Of a stretch of 64,000 bases of DNA, positions 10,701 to 23,858 are shown piece by piece (the stretch's first letter is position 1; every line of letters begins with the position of its first letter). The notes beneath the pieces were generated by a model, which was not told the DNA's origin, did no database searches, and saw only the letters and a program-made list of their open reading frames with translations. Made by a program: the position numbers and the translations under genes. The stretch comes from Argentina anserina. Taxonomy: Eukaryota > Streptophyta > Magnoliopsida > Rosales > Rosaceae. The stretch is from positions 248,001 to 312,000 of the forward strand of contig NW_026089442.1 of NCBI RefSeq assembly GCF_933775445.1, written 5' to 3'.

Positions 10701-12270
10701 ATGTTTACTATTGCACTTTGAGTATCTTTTCAATTCTCGTTTGAGTATCTTTCTGAACGGCTTTCGATGCGAGTTTTTCTTGAATTTGAGAGTGTTTCCA
10801 GTGTGGGCGTGTGTTTCTTTCAAACTGAGTATCTTTCTATCGTTTGAGTATGTTTACTATTGCACTTTGAGTATCTTTTCAATTCTCGTTTGAGTATGTT
10901 TCTGTAAGGCTTTCTGATGCCAGTTTCTCTTGAATTTGAGAGTGTTTCCAGTGTGGGCGTGTGTTTCTTTCAAACTGAGTATCTTTCTATCGTTTGAATA
11001 TGTTTACTATTGCACTTTGAGTATCTTTTCAATTCTGGTTTGAGTATCATTCTGTAAGCCTTTCTGATGCGAGTTTTTCTTGAATTTGAGAGTGTTTCCA
11101 GTGTGGGCGTGTGTTTCTTTCAAACTGAGTATCTTTGTATCGTTTGAGTATGTTTACTATTGCACTTTGAGTATCTTTTCAATTCTCGTTTGAGTATCAT
11201 TTTGTAAGCCTTTCTGATGCGAGTTTTTCTTGAATTTGAGAGTGTTTCCAGTGTGGGCGTGTGTTTCTTTCAAACTGAGTATCCTTGTATCGTTTGAGTA
11301 TGTTTACTATAGCACTTTGGGTATCTTTTCAATTCTCGTTTGAGTATCATTCTGTAAGCCTTTCTGATGCGAGTTTTTCTTGAATTTGAGAGTGTTTCCA
11401 GTGTGGGCGTGTGTTTCTTTCAAACTGAGTATCTTTTTATCGTTTGAGTATGTTTACTATTGCACTTTGAGTATCTTTTCAATTCTCGTTTGAGTATCAT
11501 TCTGTAAGCCTTTCTGATGCGAGTTTTTCTTATATTTGAGAGTGTTTCCAGTGTGGGCGTGTGTTTCTTTCAAACTGAGTATCTTTCTATCGTTTGAGTA
11601 TGTTTACTATTGCACTTTGAGTATCTTTTCAATTCTCGTTTGAGTATCATTCTGTAAGCCTTTCTGATGCGAGTTTTTCTTGAATTTGAGAGTGTTTCCA
11701 GTGTGGGCGTGTGTTTCTTTCAAACTGAGTATCTTTTTATCGTTTGAGTATGTTTACTATTGCACTTTGAGTATCTTTTCAATTCTCGTTTGAGTATCAT
11801 TCTGTAAGCCTTTCTGATGCGAGTTTTTCTTATATTTGAGAGTGTTTCCAGTGTGGGCGTGTGTTTCTTTCAAACTGAGTATCTTTCTATCGTTTGAGTA
11901 TGTTTACTATTGCACTTTGAGTATCTTTTCAATTCTCGTTTGAGTATCTTTCTGAACGGCTTTCGATGCGAGTTTTTCTTGAATTTGAGAGTGTTTCCAG
12001 TGTGGGCGTGTGTTTCTTTCAAACTGAGTATCTTTCTATCATTTGTGTAGGTTTACTATTGCACTTTGAGTATCTTTTCAATTCTCGTTTGAGTATCATT
12101 CTGTAAGCCTTTCTAGTGCGAGTTTTTCTTAAATTTGAGAGTGTTTCCAGTGTGGGCGTGTGTTTCTTTCAAACTGAGTATCTTTCTATCGTTTGAGTAT
12201 GTTTACTATTGCACTTTGAGTATCTTTTCAATTCTCGTTTGAGTATCATTCTGTAAGCCTTTCTGATGCG
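7531..12270 (+). repeat. 17-monomer duplication, offset 2547 bp
   Basis: Bases 7531-9720 match 10078-12267 at an offset of 2547 bp (17 monomers, three of them 149 bp). Markers shared at exactly this offset are AAACTAAGTATC (7531 and 10078), AAGGCAT (7760 and 10307), CTGGTTTG (8488 and 11035), AGCACTTTGGGTATC (8764 and 11311), and ATCATTTGTGTAGG (9491 and 12038). The join at about 9730-10070 is a mosaic: it carries the GTTAACTATTG and TTTTCTATTCTCG pair seen at 7855-7885, then the head of a 149-bp unit, and only then returns to the 2547-bp register. Confidence 0.9.
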
Positions 12271-15200
12271 AGTTTTTCTTGAATTTGAGAGTGTTTCCAG
12301 TGTGGGCGTGTGTTTCTTTCAAACTGAGTATCTTTCTATCGTTTGAATATGTTTACTATTGCACTTTGAGTATCTTTTCAATTCTCGTTTGAGTATCATT
12401 CTGTAAGCCTTTCTGATGCGAGTTTTTCTTGAATTTGAGAGTGTTTCCAGTGTGGGCGTGTGTTTCTTTCAAACTGAGTATCTTTCTATCGTTTGAGTAT
12501 GTTTACTAGTGCACTTTGAGTATCTTTTCAATTCTCGTTTGAGTATCATTCTGTAAGCCTTTCTGATGCGAGTTTTTCTTATATTTAAGTGTGTTTCCAG
12601 TGTGGGCGTGTGTTTCTTTCAAACTGAGTATCTTTCTATCGTTTGAGTATGTTTACTATTGCACTTTGAGTATCTTTTCAATTCTCGTTTGAGTATCTTT
12701 CTGAACGGCTTTCGATGCCAGTTTCTCTTGAATATCAGAGTGTTTCCAGTGTGGGCGTGTGTTTCTTTCAAACTGAGTATCTTTCTATCCTTTGAGTATG
12801 TTTACTATTGCACTTTGAGTATCTTTTCAATTCTCGTTTGAGTATGTTTCTATAAGGTTTTCTGATGCGAGTTTCTCTTGAATTTGAGAGTGTTTCCAGT
12901 GTCGGCGTGTGTTTCTTTCAAACTGAGTATCTTTTTATCGTTTGAGTATGTTTACTATTGCACTTTGAGTATCTTTTCAATTCTCGTTTGAGTATGTTTC
13001 TATAAGGTTTTCTGATGCCAGTTTCTCTTGAATTTCAGAGTGTTTCCAGTGTGGGCGTGTGTTTCTTTCAAACTGAGTATCTTTCTATCGTTTGAGTATG
13101 TTTACTATTGCACATTGAGTATCTTTTCAATTCTCGTTTGAGTATCATTCTGTAAGCCTTTCTGATGCGAGTTTTTCTTGAATTTGAGAGTGTTTCCAGT
13201 GTGGGCGTGTGTTTCTTTCAAACTGAGTATCTTTCTATCGTTTGAGTATGTTTACTATTGCACTTTGAGTATCTTTTCAATTCTCGTTTGAGTATGTTTC
13301 TGTAAGGCTTTCTGATGCCAGTTTCTCTTGAATTTGAGAGTGTTTCCAGTGTGGGCGTGTGTTTCTTTCAAACTGAGTATCTTTCTATCGTTTGAATATG
13401 TTTACTATTGCACTTTGAGTATCTTTTCAATTCTCGTTTGAGTATCATTCTGTAAGCCTTTCTGATGCGAGTTTTTCTTATATTTGAGAGTGTTTCCAGT
13501 GTGGGCGTGTGTTTCTTTCAAACTGAGTATCTTTCTATCGTTTGAGTATGTTTACTATTGCACTTTGAGTATCTTTTCAATTCTCGTTTGAGTATGTTTC
13601 TGTAAGGCTTTCTGATGCGAGTTTCTCTTTAATTTGAGAGTGTTTCCAGTGTGGGCGTGTGTTTCTTTCAAACTGAGTATCTTTCTATCGTTTGAGTATG
13701 TTTACTATTGCACATTGAGTATCTTTTCAATTCTCGTTTGAGTATCATTCTGTAAGCCTTTCTGATGCGAGTTTTTCTTGAATTTGAGAGTGTTTCCAGT
13801 GTGGGCGTGTGTTTCTTTCAAACTGAGTATCTTTTTATCGTTTGAGTATGTTTACTATTGCACTTTGAGTATCTTTTCAATTCTCGTTTGAGTATGTTTC
13901 TGTAAGGCTTTCTGATGCTAGTTTCTCTTGAATTTCAGAATGTTTCCAGTGTGGGCGTGTGTTTCTTTCAAACTGAGTATCTTTCTATCGTTTGAGTATG
14001 TTTACTATTGCACTTTGAGTATCTTATCAATTCTCGTTTGAGTATCATTCTGTAAGCCTTTCTGATGCGAGTTTTTCTTGAATTTGAGAGTGTTTCCAGT
14101 GTGGGCGTGTGTTTCTTTCAAACTGAGTATCTTTCTATCGTTTGAGTATGTTTACTATTGCACTTTGAGTATCTTTTCAATTCTCGTTTGAGTATCATTC
14201 TGTAAGCCTTTCTGATGCGAGTTTTTCTTGAATTTGAGAGTGTTTCCAGTGTGGGCGTGTGTTTCTTTCAAACTGAGTATCTTTGTATCGTTTGAGTATG
14301 TTTACTATTGCACTTTGAGTATCTTTTCAATTCTCGTTTGAGTATCATTCTGTAAGCCTTTCTGATGCGAGTTTTTCTTGAATTTGAGAGTGTTTCCAGT
14401 GTGGGCGTGTGTTTCTTTCAAACTGAGTATCTTTTTATCGTTTGAGTATGTTTACTATTGCACTTTGAGTATATTTTCAATTCTCGTTTGAGTATCATTC
14501 TGTAAGCCTTTCTGATGCGAGTTTTTCCTGAATTTGAGAGTGTTTCCAGTGTGGGCGTGTGTTTCTTTCAAACTGAGTATCTTTTTATCGTTTGAGTATG
14601 TTTACTATTGCACTTTGAGTATCTTTTCAATTCTCGTTTGAGTATCATTCTGTAAGCCTTTCTGATGCGAGTTTCTCTTGAATTTGAGAGTGTTTCCAGT
14701 GTGGGCGTGTGTTTCTTTCAAACTGAGTATCTTTCTATCGTTTGAGTATGTTTACTATTGCACTTTGAGTATCTTTTCAATTCTCGTTTGAGTATCATTC
14801 TGTAAGCCTTTCTGATGCGAGTTTTTCTTGAATTTGAGAGTGTTTCCAGTGTGGGCGTGTGTTTCTTTCAAACTGAGTATCTTTCTATCGTTTGAGTATG
14901 TTTACTAGTGCACTTTGAGTATCTTTTCAATTCTCGTTTGAGTATCATTCTGTAAGCCTTTCTGATGCGAGTTTTTCTTATATTTAAGTGTGTTTCCAGT
15001 GTGGGCGTGTGTTTCTTTCAAACTGAGTATCTTTCTATCGTTTGAGTATGTTTACTATTGCACTTTGAGTATCTTTTCAATTCTCGTTTGAGTATCTTTC
15101 TGAACGGCTTTCGATGCGAGTTTTTCTTGAATTTGAGAGTGTTTCCAGTGTGGGCGTGTGTTTCTTTCAAACTGAGTATCTTTCTATCGTTTGAGTATGT

Positions 15201-15539
15201 TTACTATTGCACTTTGAGTATCTTTTCAATTCTCGTTTGAGTATGTTTCTGTAAGGCTTTCTGATGCCAGTTTCTCTTGAATTTGAGAGTGTTTCCAGTG
15301 TGGGCGTGTGTTTCTTTCAAACTGAGTATCTTTCTATCGTTTGAATATGTTTACTATTGCACTTTGAGTATCTTTTCAATTCTCGTTTGAGTATCATTCT
15401 GTAAGCCTTTCTGATGCGAGTTTTTCTTGAATTTGAGAGTGTTTCCAGTGTGGGCGTGTGTTTCTTTCAAACTGAGTATCTTTCTATCGTTTGAGTATGT
15501 TTACTAGTGCACTTTGAGTATCTTTTCAATTCTCGTTTG
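12271..15539 (+). repeat. Satellite monomers with partial 16-monomer (2399 bp) offset copies
   Basis: Bases 12355-12715 match 14754-15114 at 2399 bp, marked by TACTAGTGCAC and TATATTTAAGTGTG (12580 and 14979). A second zone, about 14300-14800, matches 16700-17200 at the same offset, marked by GTATATTTTC (14470) and TTTTTCCTGAA (about 14523). Between them the stretch holds ATAAGGTTTTC types, GTCGGCG (about 12901), CACATTGAG (13112, 13712) and TCTCTTTAATTT (13624). The bases between 15058 and 15539 resemble 27047-27528. No gene is seen. Confidence 0.75.
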
Positions 15540-18500
15540 AGTATGTTTCTGTAAGGCTTTCTGATGCTAGTTTCTCTTGAATTTCAGAATGTTTCCAGTG
15601 TGGGCGTGTATTTCTTTCAAACTGAGTATCTTTCTATCGTTTGAGTATGTTTACTATTGCACTTTGAGTATCTTATCAATTCTCGTTTGAGTATCATTCT
15701 GTAAGCCTTTCTGATGCGAGTTTTTCTTGAATTTGAGAGTGTTTCCAGTGTGGGCGTGTGTTTCTTTCAAACTGAGTATCTTTCTATCGTTTGAGTATGT
15801 TTACTATTGCACTTTGAGTATCTTTTCAATTCTCGTTTGAGTATCATTCTGTAAGCCTTTCTGATGCGAGTTTTTCTTGAATTTGAGAGTGTTTCCAGTG
15901 TGGGCGTGTGTTTCTTTCAAACTGAGTATCTTTGTATCGTTTGAGTATGTTTACTATTGCACTTTGAGTATCTTTTCAATTCTCGTTTGAGTATCATTCT
16001 GTAAGCCTTTCTGATGCGAGTTTTTCTTGAATTTGAGAGTGTTTCCAGTGTGGGCGTGTGTTTCTTTCAAACTGAGTATCTTTCTATCGTTTGAGTATGT
16101 TTACTAGTGCACTTTGAGTATCTTTTCAATTCTCGTTTGAGTATGTTTCTGTAAGGCTTTCTGATGCTAGTTTCTCTTGAATTTCAGAGTGTTTCCAGTG
16201 TGGGCGTGTGTTTCTTTCAAACTGAGTATCTTTCTATCGTTTGAGTATGTTTACTAGTGCACTTTGAGTATCTTTTGAATTCTCGTTTGAGTATGTTTCT
16301 GTAAGGCTTTCTGATGCTAGTTTCTCTTGAATTTCAGAGTGTTTCCAGTGTGGGCGTGTGTTTCTTTCAAACTGAGTATCTTTCTATCGTTTGAGTATGT
16401 TTACTATTGCACATTGAGTATCTTTTCAATTCTCGTTTGAGTATCATTCTGTAAGCCTTTCTGATGCGAGTTTTTCTTGAATTTGAGAGTGTTTCCAGTG
16501 TGGGCGTGTGTTTCTTTCAAACTGAGTATCTTTTTATCGTTTGAGTATGTTTACTATTGCACTTTGAGTATCTTTTCAATTCTCGTTTCAGTATCATTCT
16601 GTAAGCCTTTCTGATGCGAGTTTTTCTTGAATTTGAGAGTGTTTCCAGTGTGGGCGTGTGTTTCTTTCAAACTGAGTATCTTTTTATCGTTTGAGTATGT
16701 TTACTATTGCACTTTGAGTATCTTTTCAATTCTCGTTTGAGTATCATTCTGTAAGCCTTTCTGATGCGAGTTTTTCTTGAATTTGAGAGTGTTTCCAGTG
16801 TGGGCGTGTGTTTCTTTCAAACTGAGTATCTTTTTATCGTTTGAGTATGTTTACTATTGCACTTTGAGTATATTTTCAATTCTCGTTTGAGTATCATTCT
16901 GTAAGCCTTTCTGATGCGAGTTTTTCCTGAATTTGAGAGTGTTTCCAGTGTGGGCGTGTGTTTCTTTCAAACTGAGTATCTTTTTATCGTTTGAGTATGT
17001 TTACTATTGCACTTTGAGTATCTTTTCAATTCTCGTTTGAGTATCATTCTGTAAGCCTTTCTGATGCGAGTTTCTCTTGAATTTGAGAGTGTTTCCAGTG
17101 TGGGCGTGTGTTTCTTTCAAACTGAGTATCTTTCTATCGTTTGAGTATGTTTACTATTGCACTTTGAGTATCTTTTCAATTCTCGTTTGAGTATCATTCT
17201 GTAAGCCTTTCTGATGCGAGTTTTTCTTATATTTGAGAGTGTTTCCAGTGTGGGCGTGTGTTTCTTTCAAACTGAGTATTTTTCTATCGTTTGAGTATGT
17301 TTACTATTGCACTTTGAGTATCTTTTCAATTCTCGTTTGAGTATCTTTCTGAACGGCTTTCGATGCGAGTTTTTCTTGAATTTGAGAGTGTTTCCAGTGT
17401 GGGCGTGTGTTTCTTTCAAACTGAGTATCTTTCTATCGTTTGAGTATGTTTACTATTGCACTTTGAGTATCTTTTCAATTCTCGTTTGAGTATGTTTCTG
17501 TAAGGCTTTCTGATGCCAGTTTCTCTTGAATTTGAGAGTGTTTCCAGTGTGGGCGTGTGTTTCTTTCAAACTGAGTATCTTTCTATCGTTTGAATATGTT
17601 TACTATTGCACTTTGAGTATCTTTTCAATTCTCGTTTGAGTATCATTCTGTAAGCCTTTCTGATGCGAGTTTTTCTTATATTTGAGAGTGTTTCCAGTGT
17701 GGGCGTGTGTTTCTTTCAAACTGAGTATCTTTCTATCGTTTGAGTATGTTTACTATTGCACTTTGAGTATCTTTTCAATTCTCGTTTGAGTATGTTTCTG
17801 TAAGGCTTTCTGATGCGAGTTTCTCTTTAATTTGAGAGTGTTTCCAGTGTGGGCGTGTGTTTCTTTCAAACTGAGTATCTTTCTATCGTTTGAGTATGTT
17901 TACTATTGCACTTTGAGTATCTTTTCAATTCTCGTTTGAGTATCATTCTGTAAGCCTTTCTGATGCGAGTTTTTCTTGAATTTGAGAGTGTTTCCAGTGT
18001 GGGCGTGTGTTTCTTTCAAACTGAGTATCTTTTTATCGTTTGAGTATGTTTACTATTGCACTTTGAGTATCTTTTCAATTCTCGTTTGAGTATCATTCTG
18101 TAAGCCTTTCTGATGCGAGTTTTTCTTGAATTTGAGAGTGTTTCCAGTGTGGGCGTGTGTTTCTTTCAAACTGAGTATCTTTCTATCGTTTGAGTATGTT
18201 TACTATTGCAGTTTGAGTATCTTTTCAATTCTCGTTTGAGTATCATTCTGTAAGCCTTTCTGATGCGAGTTTTTCTTGAATTTGAGAGTGTTTCCAGTGT
18301 GGGCGTGTGTTTCTTTCAAACTGAGTATCTTTCTATCGTTTGAGTATGTTTACTATTGCACTTTGAGTATCTTTTCAATTCTCGTTTGAGTATGTTTCTG
18401 TAAGGCTTTCTGATGCCAGTTTCTCTTGAATTTGAGAGTGTTTCCAGTGTGGGCGTGTGTTTCTTTCAAACTGAGTATCTTTCTATCGTTTGAATATGTT

Positions 18501-21380
18501 TACTATTGCACTTTGAGTATCTTTTCAATTCTCGTTTGAGTATCATTCTGTAAGCCTTTCTGATGCGAGTTTTTCTTATATTTGAGAGTGTTTCCAGTGT
18601 GGGCGTGTGTTTCTTTCAAACTGAGTATCTTTCTATCGTTTGAGTATGTTTACTATTGCACTTTGAGTATCTTTTCAATTCTCGTTTGAGTATGTTTCTG
18701 TAAGGCTTTCTGATGCGAGTTTCTCTTTAATTTGAGAGTGTTTCCAGTGTGGGCGTGTGTTTCTTTCAAACTGAGTATCTTTCTATCGTTTGAGTATGTT
18801 TACTATTGCACATTGAGTATCTTTTCAATTCTCGTTTGAGTATCATTCTGTAAGCCTTTCTGATGCGAGTTTTTCTTGAATTTGAGAGTGTTTCCAGTGT
18901 GGGCGTGTGTTTCTTTCAAACTGAGTATCTTTTTATCGTTTGAGTATGTTTACTATTGCACTTTGAGTATCTTTTCAATTCTCGTTTGAGTATGTTTCTG
19001 TAAGGCTTTCTGATGCTAGTTTCTCTTGAATTTCAGAATGTTTCCAGTGTGGGCGTGTGTTTCTTTCAAACTGAGTATCTTTCTATCGTTTGAGTATGTT
19101 TACTATTGCACTTTGAGTATCTTATCAATTCTCGTTTGAGTATCATTCTGTAAGCCTTTCTGATGCGAGTTTTTCTTGAATTTGAGAGTGTTTCCAGTGT
19201 GGGCGTGTGTTTCTTTCAAACTGAGTATCTTTCTATCGTTTGAGTATGTTTACTATTGCACTTTGAGTATCTTTTCAATTCTCGTTTGAGTATCATTCTG
19301 TAAGCCTTTCTGATGCGAGTTTTTCTTGAATTTGAGAGTGTTTCCAGTGTGGGCGTGTGTTTCTTTCAAACTGAGTATCTTTGTATCGTTTGAGTATGTT
19401 TACTATTGCACTTTGAGTATCTTTTCAATTCTCGTTTGAGTATCATTCTGTAAGCCTTTCTGATGCGAGTTTTTCTTGAATTTGAGAGTGTTTCCAGTGT
19501 GGGCGTGTGTTTCTTTCAAACTGAGTATCTTTCTATCGTTTGAGTATGTTTACTAGTGCACTTTGAGTATCTTTTCAATTCTCGTTTGAGTATGTTTCTG
19601 TAAGGCTTTCTGATGCTAGTTTCTCTTGAATTTCAGAGTGTTTCCAGTGTGGGCGTGTGTTTCTTTCAAACTGAGTATCTTTCTATCGTTTGAGTATGTT
19701 TACTAGTGCACTTTGAGTATCTTTTGAATTCTCGTTTGAGTATGTTTCTGTAAGGCTTTCTGATGCTAGTTTCTCTTGAATTTCAGAGTGTTTCCAGTGT
19801 GGGCGTGTGTTTCTTTCAAACTGAGTATCTTTCTATCGTTTGAGTATGTTTACTATTGCACATTGAGTATCTTTTCAATTCTCGTTTGAGTATCATTCTG
19901 TAAGCCTTTCTGATGCGAGTTTTTCTTGAATTTGAGAGTGTTTCCAGTGTGGGCGTGTGTTTCTTTCAAACTGAGTATCTTTTTATCGTTTGAGTATGTT
20001 TACTATTGCACTTTGAGTATCTTTTCAATTCTCGTTTGAGTATCATTCTGTAAGCCTTTCTGATGCGAGTTTTTCTTGAATTTGAGAGTGTTTCCAGTGT
20101 GGGCGTGTGTTTCTTTCAAACTGAGTATCTTTTTATCGTTTGAGTATGTTTACTATTGCACTTTGAGTATCTTTTCAATTCTCGTTTGAGTATCATTCTG
20201 TAAGCCTTTCTGATGCGAGTTTTTCTTGAATTTGAGAGTGTTTCCAGTGTGGGCGTGTGTTTCTTTCAAACTGAGTATCTTTTTATCGTTTGAGTATGTT
20301 TACTATTGCACTTTGAGTATATTTTCAATTCTCGTTTGAGTATCATTCTGTAAGCCTTTCTGATGCGAGTTTTTCCTGAATTTGAGAGTGTTTCCAGTGT
20401 GGGCGTGTGTTTCTTTCAAACTGAGTATCTTTTTATCGTTTGAGTATGTTTACTATTGCACTTTGAGTATCTTTTCAATTCTCGTTTGAGTATCTTTCTA
20501 TAAGGTTTTCTGATGCTAGTTTCTCTTGAATTTGAGAGTGTTTCCAGTGTGGGCGTGTGTTTCTTTCAAACTGAGTATCTTTCTATCGTTTGAGTATGTT
20601 TACTATTGCACTTTGAGTATCTTTTCAATTCTCGTTTGAGTATCATTCTGTAAGCCTTTCTGATGCGAGTTTTTCTTATATTTGAGAGTGTTTCCAGTGT
20701 GGGCGTGTGTTTCTTTCAAACTGAGTATTTTTCTATCGTTTGAGTATGTTTACTATTGCACTTTGAGTATCTTTTCAATTCTCGTTTGAGTATCTTTCTG
20801 AACGGCTTTCGATGCGAGTTTTTCTTGAATTTGAGAGTGTTTCCAGTGTGGGCGTGTGTTTCTTTCAAACTGAGTATCTTTCTATCGTTTGAGTATGTTT
20901 ACTATTGCACTTTGAGTATCTTTTCAATTCTCGTTTGAGTATGTTTCTGTAAGGCTTTCTGATGCCAGTTTCTCTTGAATTTGAGAGTGTTTCCAGTGTG
21001 GGCGTGTGTTTCTTTCAAACTGAGTATCTTTCTATCGTTTGAATATGTTTACTATTGCACTTTGAGTATCTTTTCAATTCTCGTTTGAGTATCATTCTGT
21101 AAGCCTTTCTGATGCGAGTTTTTCTTATATTTGAGAGTGTTTCCAGTGTGGGCGTGTGTTTCTTTCAAACTGAGTATCTTTCTATCGTTTGAGTATGTTT
21201 ACTATTGCACTTTGAGTATCTTTTCAATTCTCGTTTGAGTATGTTTCTGTAAGGCTTTCTGATGCGAGTTTCTCTTTAATTTGAGAGTGTTTCCAGTGTG
21301 GGCGTGTGTTTCTTTCAAACTGAGTATCTTTCTATCGTTTGAGTATGTTTACTATTGCACTTTGAGTATCTTTTCAATTC
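15540..21380 (+). repeat. 23-monomer duplication, offset 3449 bp
   Basis: Bases 15540-17930 match 18989-21380 at 3449 bp (23 monomers, one of 149 bp). Markers at this exact offset are ATCTTATCAA (15670 and 19119), CTTTTGAATTC (16272 and 19721), TATATTTTC (16871 and 20320) and GAGTATTTTTC (about 17274 and 20723) just before the 149-bp unit at 17240 and 20689. One monomer breaks the match: near 20490 the second copy has CTATAAGGTTTTCTGATGCTAG where the first has the common type, which looks like a local conversion tract. Confidence 0.9.
17370..18985 (+). repeat. 6-monomer tandem duplication, offset 900 bp
   Basis: Bases 17370-18085 match 18270-18985 at 900 bp. Both contain, in order, the TAAGGC/GCCAG monomer, GTTTGAATATG, a TATATTT monomer and the TCTCTTTAATTT marker (17822 and 18722). 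The later copy has CACATTGAG near 18810 where the earlier has CACTTTGAG. This duplication sits inside the gap between the two 3449-bp copies. Confidence 0.85.
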
Positions 21381-22369
21381 TCGTTTGAGTATGTTTCTAT
21401 AAGGTTTTCTGATGCGAGTTTCTCTTGAATTTGAGAGTGTTTCCAGTGTCGGCGTGTGTTTCTTTCAAACTGAGTATCTTTTTATCGTTTGAGTATGTTT
21501 ACTATTGCACTTTGAGTATCTTTTCAATTCTCGTTTGAGTATCATTATGTAAGCCTTTCTGATGCGAGTTTTTCTTATGTTTGAGAGTGCTTCCAGTGTG
21601 GGCGTCTGTTTCTTTCAAACTGAGTATCTTTGTATCGTTTGAGTATGTTTACTATTGCACTTTGAGTATCTTTTCAATTCTCGTTTGAGTATCATTCTGT
21701 AAGCCTTTCTGATGCGAGTTTTTCTTGAATTTGAGAGTGTATCCAGTGTGGGCGTGTGTTTCTTTCAAACTGAGTATCTTTTTATCGTTTGAGTATGTTT
21801 ACTATTGCACTTTGAGTATATTTTCAATTCTCGTTTGAGTATCATTCTGTAAGCCTTTCTGATGCGAGTTTTTCCTGAATTTGAGAGTGTTTCCAGTGTG
21901 GGCGTGTGTTTCTTTCAAACTGAGTATCTTTTTATCGTTTGAGTATGTTTACTATTGCACTTTGAGTATCTTTTCAATTCTCGTTTGAGTATCTTTCTAT
22001 AAGGTTTTCTGATGCTAGTTTCTCTTGAATTTGAGAGTGTTTCCAGTGTGGGCGTGTGTTTCTTTCAAACTGAGTATCTTTCTATCGTTTGAGTATGCTT
22101 TACTATTGCACTTTGAGTATCTTTTCAATTCTCGTTTGAGTATCATTCTGTAAGCCTTTCTGATGCGAGTTTTTCTTATATTTGAGAGTGTTTCCAGTGT
22201 GGGCGTGTGTTTCTTTCAAACTGAGTATCTTTCTATCGTTTGAGTATGTTTACTATTGCACTTTGAGTATCTTTTCAATTCTCGTTTGAGTATCTTTCTG
22301 AACGGCTTTCGATGCGAGTTTTTCTTGAATTTGAGAGTGTTTCCAGTGTGGGCGTGTGTTTCTTTCAAA
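21381..22369 (+). repeat. Satellite monomers with GTCGGCG and GGGCGTCTG types
   Basis: Includes the GTCGGCG monomer (21449), followed by the GTGCTTCC/GGGCGTCTG/CTTTGTATCG monomer (21587), an order that recurs at 30289/30427, 32690/32824, 42439/42577, 50531/50669 and 53079/53217. A one-base insertion (GAGTATGCTTTAC) lies at about 22098 and GTGTATCC near 21739. A 149-bp unit begins at 22189. No gene is seen. Confidence 0.8.
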
Positions 22370-23858
22370 CTGAGTATCTTTCTATCGTTTGAGTATGTTT
22401 ACTATTGCAGTTTGAGTATCTTTTCAATTCTCGTTTGAGTATCATTCTGTAAGCCTTTCTGATGCGAGTTTTTCTTATATTTGAGAGTGCTTCCAGTGTG
22501 GGCGTCTGTTTCTTTCAAACTGAGTATCTTTGTATCGTTTGAGTATGTTTACTATTGCACTTTGAGTATCTTTTCAATTCTCGTTTGAGTATCTTTCTGA
22601 ACGGCTTTCGATGCCAGTTTCTCTTGAATATCAGAGTGTTTCCAGTTGTGGGCGTGTGTTTCGTTTCAAACTGAGTATCTTTCTATCCTTTGAGTATGTT
22701 TACTATTGCACTTTGAGTATCTTTTCAATTCTCGTTTGAGTATGTTTCTATAAGGTTTTCTGATGCGAGTTTCTCTTGAATTTGAGAGTGTTTCCAGTGT
22801 CGGCGTGTGTTTCTTTCAAACTGAGTATCTTTTTATCGTTTGAGTATGTTTACTATTGCACTTTGAGTATCTTTTCAATTCTCGTTTGAGTATGTTTCTA
22901 TAAGGTTTTCTGATGCCAGTTTCTCTTGAATTTCAGAGTGTTTCCAGTGTGGGCGTGTGTTTCTTTCAAACTGAGTATCTTTCTATCGTTTGAGTATGTT
23001 TACTATTGCACATTGAGTATCTTTTCAATTCTCGTTTGAGTATCATTCTGTAAGCCTTTCTGATGCGAGTTTTTCTTGAATTTGAGAGTGTTTCCAGTGT
23101 GGGCGTGTGTTTCTTTCAAACTGAGTATCTTTTTATCGTTTGAGTATGTTTACTATTGCACTTTGAGTATCTTTTCAATTCTCGTTTGAGTATCATTCTG
23201 TAAGCCTTTCTGATGCGAGTTTTTCTTGAATTTGAGAGTGTTTCCAGTGTGGGCGTGTGTTTCTTTCAAACTGAGTATCTTTCTATCGTTTGAGTATGTT
23301 TACTATTGCAGTTTGAGTATCTTTTCAATTCTCGTTTGAGTATCATTCTGTAAGCCTTTCTGATGCGAGTTTTTCTTATATTTGAGAGTGCTTCCAGTGT
23401 GGGCGTCTGTTTCTTTCAAACTGAGTATCTTTGTATCGTTTGAGTATGTTTACTATTGCACTTTGAGTATCTTTTCAATTCTCGTTTGAGTATCTTTCTG
23501 AACGGCTTTCGATGCCAGTTTCTCTTGAATATCAGAGTGTTTCCAGTGTGGGCGTGTGTTTCTTTCAAACTGAGTATCTTTCTATCCTTTGAGTATGTTT
23601 ACTATTGCACTTTGAGTATCTTTTCAATTCTCGTTTGAGTATGTTTCTATAAGGTTTTCTGATGCGAGTTTCTCTTGAATTTGAGAGTGTTTCCAGTGTC
23701 GGCGTGTGTTTCTTTCAAACTGAGTATCTTTTTATCGTTTGAGTATGTTTACTATTGCACTTTGAGTATCTTTTCAATTCTCGTTTGAGTATGTTTCTAT
23801 AAGGTTTTCTGATGCCAGTTTCTCTTGAATTTCAGAGTGTTTCCAGTGTGGGCGTGTG
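22370..23858 (+). repeat. 6-monomer duplication with copy-specific insertions, offset 899-901 bp
   Basis: Bases from about 22370 to 22960 match about 23271 to 23858. GCAGTTTGAG lies at 22407 and 23308 (901 bp), while GTCGGCG markers further on are 899 bp apart. The change of register comes from two one-base insertions in the first copy only: CCAGTTGTGGG (about 22646) and TTTCGTTTCAAAC (about 22663). Both copies contain the TATCAG-type 149-bp unit (first copy lengthened to 151 bp by the insertions). Confidence 0.82.
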
